A stretch of 60,411 bases of DNA from Glycomyces fuscus (lineage in GTDB: Bacteria; Actinomycetota; Actinomycetes; Streptosporangiales; Streptosporangiaceae), in the NCBI GenBank assembly GCA_002529455.1, contig NYMS01000051.1, forward strand, positions 1 through 60,411, in the 5' to 3' direction. Below, piece by piece: positions 17,581-26,471 of this stretch (the stretch's first letter is position 1; every line of letters starts with the position of its first letter). A program made the translations under genes and the position numbers. The notes under the pieces are model-generated. The model made no database searches. It saw only the letters and a list, made by a program, of their open reading frames with translations, and had not been told where the DNA came from.

Positions 17581-17716
17581 ATGAAATAGCATGAGGATTT
17601 CTGGGTGTAATTCCTTTTGTGGGAGATATGTCGGTTGTGGGGCTGGTGGTGGGAATCCCGCGCCGTCCCCGGGGGCGGCTCTCCGGGGGCGGCGAGGACC
17701 GGGACCGGGGAGCCGC

Positions 17717-17758
17717 CCGGCCGGGGGATCCCCGCCCGGCCGGTGCGGACGCGTCCGC
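17717..17758 (-). terminator. Tandem hairpins after the SDR gene
   Basis: Past the SDR stop at 17779 on the minus strand come a 14-bp perfect palindrome (GCGGACGCGTCCGC, 17745-17758) and an 11-bp stem with one bulged G (17717-17743, CCGGCC / GGCCGG arms). A transcription end is the simplest reading. Confidence 0.5.
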
Positions 17759-17778
17759 GCGCCCCGGTCCGCCGCCGC

Positions 17779-18735
17779 TCAGGCGAAGGCGTTCTCGCCG
17801 GTCAGCTCGGCGGAGAACGCCCACAGGCGCTCGGCCTGCGCGGGATCGGCCGCGTGGTCGCGCACGCCCGCACGCTCGGGATCGGTCCCGGCGGGCACGG
17901 CGACGTCGCAGTCCTCGCAGTACACGCCGCCCATCCCGGCCAGCCGCGGCGAGGTGGCCGCCCACACCTGGGTGGCCGCGCCCTGTTCCGGCGTCTTGAA
18001 CCCCGGGTCGGCCAACCGGCCGTCCTCGTCGATCCAGCCCCGCTCGACCATCTCCGCGTGCGTCATGTGCCGCTGCAAGGGGGTGAGGATCGCGCCCGGG
18101 TGCAGGGAGAAGGCCCGTACGCCGAAGGGCTCGCCCAGCCGGTCCAGGTGGAGGGCGAACAGGGCGTTGGCGGTCTTGGACTGCCCGTAGGCCAGCCACC
18201 GGTCGTAGCCCCGGGCGAACCACGGGTCCTCCCAGCGGATCGGCGAGGAGTGGTGCCCGGCGGAGGACACCGACACCACCCGCGCTCCGCCCTCGGCCAG
18301 GGCGGGCCAGAGGAGGTTGGCCAGGGTGAAGTGCCCCAGGTGGTTGGTGGCGAACTGGTACTCCCAGCCGGGGCCGGCCACGGCCTGCGGACGGGCCATC
18401 ACCCCGGCGTTGTTGACGAGGACGTCGATCGTGCGCCCGGTCTCGAGGAAGCGTTCGGCGAAGGCGCGCACGTCGCCCTGGTCGGACAGCTCCAGGCCGT
18501 CGACCTCCACGCCCCCGATGCCGTCCAGGGCCTCGGCCGCCGCCCCGGGCCGCCGCGCGGGCACGACGACCCGGGCCCCCGCCTCCGCCAGGGCCCGGGT
18601 GGTCTCCAGCCCGATCCCCGAGTACCCGCCGGTGACGACCGCCAGCCGCCCGGTCAGGTCGATTCCGTCCAGGACCTCGCGCGCGGTGCTGCGCCTGCCG
18701 AAGCCCGAGCCGATCCTGCGCTGTGGTGTGGTCAT
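17779..18735 (-). CDS. Short-chain dehydrogenase/reductase
   Basis: A 318-aa classical-to-extended SDR. NAD(P)-binding TGGYSGIG near residue 34, NNAGVMARP, and the catalytic Ser and YGQSK (near 182) are all present. The N-terminus (SGFGRRSTAREVLDGIDLTG) is that of the retinol-dehydrogenase-like SDRs often described only as oxidoreductases. ATG 18735 sits 7 nt after a -10 with no Shine-Dalgarno, so the mRNA is probably leaderless. Its promoter has the 19-bp spacer and dyad of MerR-type regulation, while no merR gene is in the window. Confidence 0.85.
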   Translation of the reverse strand: MTTPQRRIGSGFGRRSTAREVLDGIDLTGRLAVVTGGYSGIGLETTRALAEAGARVVVPARRPGAAAEALDGIGGVEVDGLELSDQGDVRAFAERFLETGRTIDVLVNNAGVMARPQAVAGPGWEYQFATNHLGHFTLANLLWPALAEGGARVVSVSSAGHHSSPIRWEDPWFARGYDRWLAYGQSKTANALFALHLDRLGEPFGVRAFSLHPGAILTPLQRHMTHAEMVERGWIDEDGRLADPGFKTPEQGAATQVWAATSPRLAGMGGVYCEDCDVAVPAGTDPERAGVRDHAADPAQAERLWAFSAELTGENAFA

Positions 18736-18742
18736 ACACGGC

Positions 18743-18773
18743 ACCCTAGGCAGTGGAGCGCGCTCCACCTCAA
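18743..18773 (-). promoter_or_regulatory. MerR-type promoter with 16-bp operator in a 19-bp spacer
   Basis: On the minus strand, TTGAGG (-35, 18768-18773) and TAGGGT (-10, 18743-18748) are 19 bp apart, and the spacer is filled by the perfect palindrome GTGGAGCGCGCTCCAC (18753-18768). Over-long 19-20 bp spacers with a central dyad are typical of promoters activated by MerR-family proteins through DNA untwisting. The -10 lies 7 nt from the ATG. Confidence 0.75.
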
Positions 18774-18987
18774 GCGGTGCACGTGGGGGGACCGGCGCGG
18801 CGGTCGCGGCCGTCTCCTGCGGACCCGGCGCCTCCGGTGTCCCGGCGGCCAGGCGGCCTCGCGGCGGACGTGTAGGCCGCGTTCGGGGACACGCCCCGCC
18901 CGCACCGCCGGGGGAGTCGGGAGCCCTCAGCCCCGCTGGGATAGCGTGACCGTGACCCTCCCCCCGGCATCGAGGAGCGCGCACGCC

Positions 18988-19959
18988 ATGAACGTGGAAC
19001 ACAGGGACGTCGAGGTCAACGGAATCCGGCTGCACGTCGCCGAGCAGGGCAGCGGACCGCTCGTCCTCCTCCTGCACGGCTTCCCCGAGAGCTGGTACTC
19101 CTGGCGCCACCAGTTCGCCCCGCTGGCCGAGGCCGGGTACCGGGTGGTCGCCCCCGACCAGCGCGGCTACGCCCGCAGCGACCGCCCCGCCCGGGTGGAG
19201 GACTACACGCTGCCCCACCTGGTCGGCGACGTCGTCGCCCTCGTCGCCGCGCTGGGGGAGGAGGGCGCGGTCGTGGTCGGCCACGACTGGGGCGCGCCCG
19301 TGGCCTGGGCCACCGCCATGACGCGCCCCGACCTGGTGCGCGGTGTGGCGGGTCTGAGCGTTCCGCCGGTCCCGCCCGCCATGATGCCCTCGATCGACGC
19401 TTCCCGGCACATGTACGGCGAGGGTTTCTACCAGGTCCACTTCCAGGAGCCCGGGGTCGCCGACGCCGAACTGGCCGCCGACCCGGCCCTGACCCTGCGC
19501 CGCCTTCTGGTCGGGGCCTCCGGCGACGCACCGTTCGACGAACCCCAGCTGTGGATCGTGCCCGAGGGCGGCGGCGCGCTGGACGCCCTGCCCGAGCCCG
19601 AGGAGCTGCCCTCCTGGCTCACCGAGGAGGACCTGGCCGCGTTCACGGCCGACTACTCCGACCCCGGGTCCTTCACCGGTCCGCTCAACTGGTACCGCAA
19701 CATCGACCGCAACCAGGGCCTCATGTCGCCCTTCCAGGGGCGCGGCATCGACGTGCCCGCCCTGTACGTGGGCGGGGACATGGACCTGGTCCAGGCCATG
19801 CGCGGGGTTCCCGAACTCCTGGAGGCCCTGCACCTGATCGCGCCGAAGCTGCACACCAGCACCGTCCTGCCCGGCTGCGGCCACTGGACCCAGCAGGAGC
19901 GCCCCGAGGAGGTCAACGCCGCCCTGCTGGACTTCCTCGCCGCCGTCCACGGGGGCTGA
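18988..19959 (+). CDS. Alpha/beta hydrolase, soluble epoxide hydrolase-like
   Basis: A 323-aa alpha/beta hydrolase. HGFPESWYSW near residue 29 carries the oxyanion HG-x-P typical of epoxide hydrolases, the nucleophile is Asp in GHDWGAP near 100, and the catalytic His lies in GCGHWTQQERP near 298. An Asp rather than Ser nucleophile favours epoxide hydrolysis over ester hydrolysis. ATG 18988 has GAGGAG 10 nt upstream. Divergent from the SDR gene. Confidence 0.85.
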   Translation: MNVEHRDVEVNGIRLHVAEQGSGPLVLLLHGFPESWYSWRHQFAPLAEAGYRVVAPDQRGYARSDRPARVEDYTLPHLVGDVVALVAALGEEGAVVVGHDWGAPVAWATAMTRPDLVRGVAGLSVPPVPPAMMPSIDASRHMYGEGFYQVHFQEPGVADAELAADPALTLRRLLVGASGDAPFDEPQLWIVPEGGGALDALPEPEELPSWLTEEDLAAFTADYSDPGSFTGPLNWYRNIDRNQGLMSPFQGRGIDVPALYVGGDMDLVQAMRGVPELLEALHLIAPKLHTSTVLPGCGHWTQQERPEEVNAALLDFLAAVHGG

Positions 19960-20049
19960 GCAGCGGGTGTCCGGGGTGCGGGACACGGGATGCCGGGTCC
20001 CGCGCAGCGGGGGCCGCGGTGCGGCCGGGCGGTCGGAAGGCCCGGGCGG

Positions 20050-20907
20050 TCAGGGGGTCCGGGCCCGGTCGGCGGCGTAGGCCTTGACCAGGGCGGTCAG
20101 CACGGGGGAGCAGCCCGCGTCGACGGTGAGCGCGGCGACGTCGTCGGCGCGGGTGGCGCCCCGGTTGAGGATCACCACCGGTTTGCCCTGCTCGACGGCG
20201 CGCTTGACGTAGCGCCGCCCCGAGAAGACCGTCAGCGACGATCCCGCCACCAGCAGCGCCTCCGCGCCGTCCACCAGCTCGTAGCCCTCCAGCACGCGGG
20301 CCTTGGGCACGTTCTCGCCGAAGTAGACGATGTCGGGCTTGAGCATGCCGCCGCACGACGCGCAGTCGGCCACCCGGAACCCCTCGGTGGAGGCCAGGAC
20401 CGCGTCGGCGTCGGGAGCGATCTCCACGTCGGGGACCCCGTCGGCGAAGTCGGGGTTGAGCTCGCTCAGGCGCTCGGCCAGGCTCTCGCGGGAGACCACG
20501 GTCGAGCAGGCCAGGCAGATGACGCGGTCGTAGCGGCCGTGCAGGTCGATCACCCGCCTGCTGCCCGCCGCGCCGTGCAGGGTGTCCACGTTCTGGGTGA
20601 TGACGCCCGCCAGGGTGCCGCCCGCCTCCAGCGCGGCCAGCGCGCGGTGGCCGGCGTTGGGCCGGGTCCGGTGGACGTGGCGCCAGCCCACGTGGTTGCG
20701 GGCCCAGTAGTGGCGGCGGAACGCGGCGTCGCCGACGAACTGCTGGTAGGTCATGGGCCTGCGCGGCGGTGAGTCCGGGCCGCGGTAGTCGGGAATGCCC
20801 GAGTCCGTGGACAGGCCCGCGCCGGTCAGCGCGACCACCGGGCCCGAACCGAGGACCTCGCGCATCCGGGCCGCCAGGAGGGCCGGGTCGTCGAGCGTGT
20901 TCCTCAC
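20050..20907 (-). CDS. Sir2-family NAD-dependent deacylase
   Basis: A 285-aa sirtuin. NAD-binding TGAGLSTDSGIPDYRG near residue 27, TQNVDTLH with the catalytic His in LHGRYDRV, a Cys4 zinc site (CLAC and CASC) and GSSLTVFSG are all present. It should remove acetyl or other acyl groups from lysines in the cytosol; the motif set is closest to SIRT4-like class II sirtuins. GTG 20907 is the family-consistent start with GAAGG just upstream. Confidence 0.9.
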   Translation of the reverse strand: MRNTLDDPALLAARMREVLGSGPVVALTGAGLSTDSGIPDYRGPDSPPRRPMTYQQFVGDAAFRRHYWARNHVGWRHVHRTRPNAGHRALAALEAGGTLAGVITQNVDTLHGAAGSRRVIDLHGRYDRVICLACSTVVSRESLAERLSELNPDFADGVPDVEIAPDADAVLASTEGFRVADCASCGGMLKPDIVYFGENVPKARVLEGYELVDGAEALLVAGSSLTVFSGRRYVKRAVEQGKPVVILNRGATRADDVAALTVDAGCSPVLTALVKAYAADRARTP

Positions 20908-20956
20908 GCCTTCGAGGGTACGCGGCGCCCCGGTGTGGGCGCCGCCACCCCGCGGG

Positions 20957-20980
20957 CGTCCCGCGGCCTGCCGCGGGACG
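20957..20980 (-). terminator. Hairpin terminator of the ArsR-SRPBCC-DHFR operon
   Basis: A 10-bp perfect stem (CGTCCCGCGG / CCGCGGGACG) with loop CCTG, about 77 bp past the operon's last stop (21057) on the minus strand and 50 bp before the sirtuin start. No U-tract. Confidence 0.55.
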
Positions 20981-21056
20981 GGCGCTGGCGGGGTGACCCG
21001 CGGGGCTCGTCGCCCGCCCCGGCCTCGTACCCGTGGCGGGCTTCCGGCGGCGCCGC

Positions 21057-21683
21057 TCAGGTGAGGGCGGTGACGCCCCCGTACTCGCCCTGGCCCGGCC
21101 GGCCGACGACCTCGTACTCGAGGAGGAGCAGACCGTTCGGCGTGGCCTCGTGGTGGAGCAGGCGCAGGCCGGACGGGGCGCCCGTGCCGGCCAGCAGCCG
21201 CCGGCCGGTCCGCAGGACGGCGGGGGCGACCACGAGGCGGAGCGTGTCGACCAGGCCCGCCGACAGCAGCGCGTCGCCGAGGCGGGCGCTGCCGTGGATC
21301 TGGAGTTCCCGGCCCGGCCGTGCCCTGAGTTCGGCGGCCGCCCGGACGGGGTCGCCCCTGAGGACGGTCGTGGGCTCCCAGGCCCCCTCGGTGAGGGTGT
21401 TCGTCACGACGTACTTCGGCAGGGTGTTCATCCGTTCGGCGAACGGGTCGGCCGGGTCGGTGATCCTCGGCCAGTCGCGCGCGAACGCCTCGTAGGTCCG
21501 CCGTCCGAGCAGCAGTCCGTCGGCGAGGTCCAGCCAGTCGGAGGCGCGCCGGACGAACGTCCCGTCCATGTGGGGAACGAGCCAGCCGCCGCGGGCGAAT
21601 CCGCCGCTGGTGTCCTCCTCCGGCGATCCGGGTCCCTGGCTGACCCCGTCGAGCGTGACGAACTGGGTGAGGGCGATCCTCAT
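21057..21683 (-). CDS. Dihydrofolate reductase / RibD C-terminal domain family protein
   Basis: A 208-aa protein of the RibD_C/DHFR-like fold: start MRIALTQFVTLDGVSQGPG, LLGRRTYEAFARDWP, and LQIHGSARLGDALL near the nucleotide-binding turn. This family is common as an add-on in ArsR operons; substrates are unknown and trimethoprim-type DHFR function is not implied. ATG 21683 overlaps the SRPBCC stop (ATGA). Confidence 0.85.
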   Translation of the reverse strand: MRIALTQFVTLDGVSQGPGSPEEDTSGGFARGGWLVPHMDGTFVRRASDWLDLADGLLLGRRTYEAFARDWPRITDPADPFAERMNTLPKYVVTNTLTEGAWEPTTVLRGDPVRAAAELRARPGRELQIHGSARLGDALLSAGLVDTLRLVVAPAVLRTGRRLLAGTGAPSGLRLLHHEATPNGLLLLEYEVVGRPGQGEYGGVTALT

Positions 21684-22156
21684 CGCGGGGCCCTGCCTTC
21701 GGCGAGCGCGGCCAACTGGTCGGCGACCGTCCCCCAGCCCTCGGCGAAGCCGAGCTTCTCGTGGCGGGCGCGGGCCTCGGGGTCACCGTGCCGGACGAGG
21801 ATCCGGTAGTCCGTGCCCTCCGGGTGGTCGTCCAGTGTGATCGTGGCGGTCATCGCGGCCGGGGCGGGGTTCGCGGGACGCCACGTGCTGTCGACGGCGT
21901 TGGTGAACACGATCCGCCGGAGTTCGTCGACGGCGAGGAAGCACGCGTCCGTGTGCGGGACGAACCCGGTCCCGTCGTCGCTCAGACGCGTCACGAACGC
22001 CCCGCCGGGCCGCAGGTCCAGGCGGTCCAGCCGACAGCGGGACGGGGCCGGGACCCACCACCGCTCAAGCCGGGACGGGTCGGTCCAGGCCTTCCACACG
22101 GTTGCGCGCGGGGCGCGGATGACCCGCTCCAGGGCGAGGTCGAGGTCGGGGTTCAC
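21680..22156 (-). CDS. SRPBCC / AHSA1-like domain protein
   Basis: A 158-aa START-like (AHSA1/activator of Hsp90-type) protein: ALERVIRAPRATVWKAWTDP at the start and GFAEGWGTVADQLAAL in the C-terminal helix. It is a hydrophobic-ligand fold with no known activity. Coupled by 4-bp overlaps to an ArsR gene before it and a RibD-type gene after it, the usual ArsR-SRPBCC arrangement. Confidence 0.85.
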   Translation of the reverse strand: MNPDLDLALERVIRAPRATVWKAWTDPSRLERWWVPAPSRCRLDRLDLRPGGAFVTRLSDDGTGFVPHTDACFLAVDELRRIVFTNAVDSTWRPANPAPAAMTATITLDDHPEGTDYRILVRHGDPEARARHEKLGFAEGWGTVADQLAALAEGRAPR

Positions 22157-22491
22157 TGCCTTTCCTCCTTCGTGTCGGTGACGAACCGTTCGAGGCGGTC
22201 GGTGCGCTCCTCCCAGATCCGGTGCTGCTCGGAGAGCCAGTCGTCGACGAGGGTGAGCCGTTCGCGGTTGAGCACACAGGTGCGCACCCGGCCGGACTTG
22301 ACCGTGCGGATGAGCCCGTTCGATTCGAGCGTCCGCACGTGCTTCATGAACGAGGGGAGGGTCATCGGGAACTCGCGGGCGAGGTCGCCGACGCTCGTGG
22401 GCCCGCGGCCGAGGCGCCGGACGACGGCGCGCCGGGTCGGGTCGGCGAGGGTGAGGAACACCCCGTCGAGCTCCGCCGAATACTGTGCCAT
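22153..22491 (-). CDS. ArsR-family transcriptional regulator
   Basis: A 112-aa winged-helix ArsR protein (LADPTRRAVVRRLGRGPTSV, FPMTLPSFMKHVRTLESNGL as recognition helix and wing). No Cys metal site is visible. First gene of the operon; ATG 22491 is 7 nt from a -10 and has no ribosome-binding site, so it is probably leaderless. Likely autoregulator. Confidence 0.85.
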   Translation of the reverse strand: MAQYSAELDGVFLTLADPTRRAVVRRLGRGPTSVGDLAREFPMTLPSFMKHVRTLESNGLIRTVKSGRVRTCVLNRERLTLVDDWLSEQHRIWEERTDRLERFVTDTKEERQ

Positions 22492-22498
22492 GCGGCTA

Positions 22499-22527
22499 AG
22501 TATGACACCCCATGATGGTTAGCTCAA
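22499..22527 (-). promoter_or_regulatory. Promoter of the ArsR-SRPBCC-DHFR operon
   Basis: On the minus strand TTGAGC (22522-22527) and CATACT (22499-22504) are separated by exactly 17 bp, and 7 nt separate the -10 from the ATG. This is a standard sigma-70-type promoter giving a leaderless transcript. Confidence 0.65.
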
Positions 22528-22814
22528 GGGTTAAGTGTCGAGCCGCGCGGACGGCCGAGAACCTTCGCCGGCCGTCGCGGGGGCTCACCGGACCGGCGTG
22601 GGGGAGTGCGACCGCACGGCCCCGTCCGCACCGGCGCCCGGCCCGCGGGAGCGGCCGGGCGCGTCAGGCGGGCCGCTCCCCGGCCCCGGCGGCCACACGC
22701 GCCCACACGCGGATGCGGGGCGGCACCAAAGGAAAGCCCGCCCCGGTGCGGGCGCCGCCGACCCGCCGAAGCAGCCCGGGCCCGCCCGGACCCGGCCGGG
22801 CCCCGGACGTGGGA

Positions 22815-22850
22815 GGGCCCGGCGGACACCCGTGGGCGTCCACCGGGCCC
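22815..22850 (-). terminator. Hairpin terminator after pyruvate carboxylase
   Basis: GGGCCCGG (22815-22822) pairs with CCGGGCCC (22843-22850), and the inner GGAC/GTCC and CCC/GGG segments can also pair. It begins 20 bp past the pyc stop on the minus strand. Confidence 0.6.
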
Positions 22851-22870
22851 GGACCGACCGGCCGCCCGGC

Positions 22871-25800
22871 TCAGCCGAGGCAGACCAGCAGGTCGCCGCC
22901 CTCCACCTTCTGCACGCGGTCGACCGCCAACCGTGTGACCGTTCCCGACACGGGAGCGGTGATCGCGGCCTCCATCTTCATCGCCTCGATGGTGGCCACC
23001 GTCGCACCGGCCTCCACCGAGTCGCCCTCGGCGACCGTCAGGGTCACCGCGCCCGCGAAGGGCGCCGCGACCTGACCGGGGTCGCTCCGGTCCGCCTTCT
23101 CGGCGGAGCGCACGTGCGAGGCCAGGGCCCGGTCGCGGATCTGGAGCGGGCGCAGCTGGTCGTTGAGCGTGGCCATCACCGTGCGCACGCCGCGCTCGTC
23201 GGCCTCGCCCACAGCCTCCAGCTGGATGAGCAGCCGCACGCCCGGGGACAGGTCCACCGAGTACTCCTCGCCCGCGCGCAGGCCGTAGAAGAAGTCCGCG
23301 CTGGAGAGCACGCTGGTGTCGCCGTAGGCGGCCCGGTGCTCCTCGAACTCCCGCGTCGGACCGGGGAAGAGCAGCCGGTTGAGCGTGGCCCGCCGGTCCT
23401 CCGCCAGCCCGGCGCGGTCCTGCTCGCTCAGCTCCTGCGCGGGCCGCGCCTCGGGCCGCCCCTGGAGCGCCCGGGTGCGGAAGGGCTCGGGCCACCCGCC
23501 CGGCGGGACGCCCAGCTCACCGCGCAGGAACCCCACCACCGAGTCCGGGACGTCGAAGCGCCCGGGGTCGGCCTCGAAGTCGGCCGGGGAGACCCCCGCG
23601 CCGACCAGGTGCAGCGCCAGGTCGCCCACCACCTTGGAGGAGGGGGTGACCTTCACCAGGCGCCCGAGCATCCGGTCGGCGGCGGCGTACATCGCCTCCA
23701 CCTCCTCGAAGTGCTCGCCCAGCCCCAGCGCGACCGCCTGCGTGCGCAGGTTGGACAGCTGCCCGCCCGGGATCTCGTGGTGGTACACCCGGCCCGTGGG
23801 GGAGGACAGCCCGGCCTCGAAGGGCGCGTAGACCCTGCGCACCGACTCCCAGTACGGCTCCAGCTCGTTGGCCGCGTCCAGGCTCAGGCCCGTGGAGCGC
23901 TCGGAGTGCTCGAAGGCGGCCACGATCGCCGACAGCGACGGCTGGGAGGTGGTGCCCGCCATCGACGCCACCGCGCCGTCCACCGCGTCCGCGCCGGCGC
24001 CCGCCGCCGCGAGGTAGGTGGCCAGCTGCCCGCCGGTGGTGTCGTGGGTGTGCACGTGCACCGGCAGGTCGAACTCGCGGCGCAGCGCCGTGACCAGCTT
24101 CGCGGCGGCCGGGGCCCGCAGCAGACCGGCCATGTCCTTGATCGCGAGCACGTGCGCGCCCGCGTCCACGATCCGCTCGGCCAGCTTGAGGTAGTAGTCC
24201 AGCGTGTAGAGCTTCTCGCCGGGGTCGGACAGGTCCGAGGTGTAGCACAGCGCCACCTCGGCCACCGAGGTCCCGGTCGCGCGCACGGCCTCGATGGCCG
24301 GGCGCATCTGCTCGACGTCGTTGAGCGCGTCGAAGATCCGGAAGACGTCCACGCCGGTCTCGGCGGCCTCGCGCACGAACGCGTCGGTGACCTCGGTGGG
24401 GTAGGGGGTGTAGCCCACCGTGTTGCGCCCGCGCAGCAGCATCTGGAGGCAGATGTTGGGCACCGCCTCGCGCAGCGCGGCCAGCCGCTCCCAGGGGTCC
24501 TCGGCCAGGAAGCGCAGCGCCACGTCGTAGGTGGCGCCGCCCCAGCACTCCAGGGACAGCAGCTCGGGCAGGGTGTGCGCGACCACGGGCGCCGCGGCCA
24601 GCAGGTCGCGGGTGCGCACCCGGGTGGCCAGCAGGGACTGGTGGGCGTCGCGGAAGGTGGTGTCGGTGACCCCGAGGTTGGGGGACTCGCGCAGCCACCG
24701 GGCGAACCCCTCGGGGCCCAGCTCGGCCAGGCGCTGGCGCGACCCCGGGGGCGGCGACCCGGCGGCCTCGGGCAGCGGCGGCAGCTTCGTGGCGGGGTCC
24801 ACCAGCTGGGGGCGCTCCCCGTGCGGCTTGTTCACCGTGACGTCGGCCAGGTAGGTGAGCAGGCGCGTGCCCCGGTCGGCGGAGGGGCGCGCGGTCAGCA
24901 GGTGCGGGCGCTCCTCGATGAAGGAGGTGGTGATCCGCCCTGCCTGGAAGTCGGGGTCGTCCAGCACCGCCTGGAGGAAGGGGATGTTGGTGGCGATGCT
25001 GCGGATGCGGAACTCGGCCACGGCCCGGCGCGCCCGGCTGACCGCCGTGGCCAGGTCGCGGCCCCGGCAGGTGAGCTTGACCAGCAGGGAGTCGAAGTGC
25101 GGGCTGATCTCGGTGCCCGCCGCGGAGGTCCCGCCGTCCAGTCGGATGCCCGAGCCGCCGGGGGAGCGGTAGGCGCTGATGGTCCCGGTGTCGGGGCGGA
25201 AGCCGTTGGCGGGGTCCTCGGTGGTGATGCGGCACTGGAGCGCCGCGCCGCGCACGTAGACGCCCTCCTGGGAGATGCCCAGGTCGTCCAGGGTCTCACC
25301 GGAGGCGATCCGCAGCTGGGACTGCACCAGGTCCACGTCGGTGATCTCCTCGGTCACCGTGTGCTCGACCTGGATGCGCGGGTTCATCTCGATGAAGACG
25401 TGGCTGCCGTCCGCGCCGACCAGGAACTCGACCGTGCCCGCGTTGCGGTAGCCGATCCGGCGGGCGAAGCGCACCGCGTCCGCGCAGATGCGGTCGCGCA
25501 GGTCCGGGTCGAGGTTGGGCGCGGGGGCCAGCTCGATGACCTTCTGGTGGCGCCGCTGGAGGGAGCAGTCGCGCTCGTAGAGGTGCACGACGCCGCCCTC
25601 GCCGTCGGCGAGGATCTGCACCTCGATGTGGCGGGGGTCGACCACGGCGCGCTCCAGGAACACGGTGGCGTCGCCGAAGGCGGAGGCGGCCTCGCGCATG
25701 GCGGCCTCCACCGACTCGCGCAGCTGGCCGGGCTCCTGGACGCGGCGCATGCCCCGGCCGCCGCCGCCGGCCACGGCCTTGACGAAGAGAGGGAAGCCGA

Positions 25801-26251
25801 TCCGCTCCGCGGCGGCCACCAGGGCCTCCACGTCGTCGGAGGGCTCGCTGGACTCCAGGACGGGCACGCCCGCCTCCCGGGCGGCGGCCACGGCGCTGGC
25901 CTTGTTGCCGGTCAGCTCCAGCACGTCGGCGGGCGGGCCCACGAAGGTGATCCCGGCGCGCTCGCACGCGCGGGCCAGCTCGGGGTTCTCCGACAGGAAG
26001 CCGTAGCCGGGGTAGACGGCGTCGGCTCCGGCGCGGCGGGCGGCGCCCACGATCTCGTCCACGGACAGGTAGGCGCGCACCGGGTGGCCGGGCTCGCCGA
26101 TCTGGTAGGCCTCGTCGGCCTTGAGGCGGTGCAGGGAGCCGCGGTCCTCGTGGGGGAAGACGGCGACGGTGCGGGCGCCCAACTCGTAACCGGCGCGTAG
26201 CGCGCGGATGGCGATCTCGCCCCGGTTGGCCACGAGCACTTTGCGGAACAT
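22871..26251 (-). CDS. pyc: Pyruvate carboxylase
   Basis: An 1126-aa single-chain biotin enzyme that carboxylates pyruvate to oxaloacetate (anaplerosis). Domain order is standard: biotin carboxylase with ATP-grasp (start FRKVLVANRGEIAIRALR, glycine loop VAGGGGRGMRRV, EMNPRIQVEHTVTEE), carboxyltransferase (DTTFRDAHQSLLATR near residue 540, IKDMAGLL with metal-binding VHTHDTTGG) and the biotinyl domain with EAMKMEA near the C-terminus. Length matches the family. ATG 26251 has GGAGGAG 6 nt upstream. Confidence 0.97.
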   Translation of the reverse strand: MFRKVLVANRGEIAIRALRAGYELGARTVAVFPHEDRGSLHRLKADEAYQIGEPGHPVRAYLSVDEIVGAARRAGADAVYPGYGFLSENPELARACERAGITFVGPPADVLELTGNKASAVAAAREAGVPVLESSEPSDDVEALVAAAERIGFPLFVKAVAGGGGRGMRRVQEPGQLRESVEAAMREAASAFGDATVFLERAVVDPRHIEVQILADGEGGVVHLYERDCSLQRRHQKVIELAPAPNLDPDLRDRICADAVRFARRIGYRNAGTVEFLVGADGSHVFIEMNPRIQVEHTVTEEITDVDLVQSQLRIASGETLDDLGISQEGVYVRGAALQCRITTEDPANGFRPDTGTISAYRSPGGSGIRLDGGTSAAGTEISPHFDSLLVKLTCRGRDLATAVSRARRAVAEFRIRSIATNIPFLQAVLDDPDFQAGRITTSFIEERPHLLTARPSADRGTRLLTYLADVTVNKPHGERPQLVDPATKLPPLPEAAGSPPPGSRQRLAELGPEGFARWLRESPNLGVTDTTFRDAHQSLLATRVRTRDLLAAAPVVAHTLPELLSLECWGGATYDVALRFLAEDPWERLAALREAVPNICLQMLLRGRNTVGYTPYPTEVTDAFVREAAETGVDVFRIFDALNDVEQMRPAIEAVRATGTSVAEVALCYTSDLSDPGEKLYTLDYYLKLAERIVDAGAHVLAIKDMAGLLRAPAAAKLVTALRREFDLPVHVHTHDTTGGQLATYLAAAGAGADAVDGAVASMAGTTSQPSLSAIVAAFEHSERSTGLSLDAANELEPYWESVRRVYAPFEAGLSSPTGRVYHHEIPGGQLSNLRTQAVALGLGEHFEEVEAMYAAADRMLGRLVKVTPSSKVVGDLALHLVGAGVSPADFEADPGRFDVPDSVVGFLRGELGVPPGGWPEPFRTRALQGRPEARPAQELSEQDRAGLAEDRRATLNRLLFPGPTREFEEHRAAYGDTSVLSSADFFYGLRAGEEYSVDLSPGVRLLIQLEAVGEADERGVRTVMATLNDQLRPLQIRDRALASHVRSAEKADRSDPGQVAAPFAGAVTLTVAEGDSVEAGATVATIEAMKMEAAITAPVSGTVTRLAVDRVQKVEGGDLLVCLG

Positions 26252-26471
26252 GGCGCACTCCTCCTGGTCGGTCAGCCGTGGTGCCGGGGCGGAAGGACCG
26301 GCGCCGTTGCCGGGGCCCGCGGCCGGGTGGAACACCCGTACGTTAGCCAGAAGAAGGTTCGGTAAAAAGCACCGGGGCCGGTCTTCGCGCCGCTTACGGC
26401 TCAGGGCGGGCGTTCGCGGGCCGTCCGCCACGCCTCCGGGGAGGGACGCCGCGGCCGTTCGCGTTCGACGC

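Larger units (their letters stand above)
22492..22870. other. 379-bp gap: leaderless promoter and pyc terminator
   Basis: The left 40 bp hold the promoter of the ArsR operon. The right end (22815-22850) holds a hairpin. The middle (22540-22810) is very GC-rich and I see no gene in it. Confidence 0.6.

Noticed and set aside
17617..18985. Open frame running upstream of the epoxide hydrolase gene, antisense to the SDR
   Set aside because: Only the part from ATG 18988, with GAGGAG, matches the hydrolase family; the rest is antisense shadow.
22535..26200. 1221-codon open frame antisense to pyruvate carboxylase
   Set aside because: A GC-rich shadow of pyc: its composition is dominated by Gly, Arg, Val and His with no family signature.
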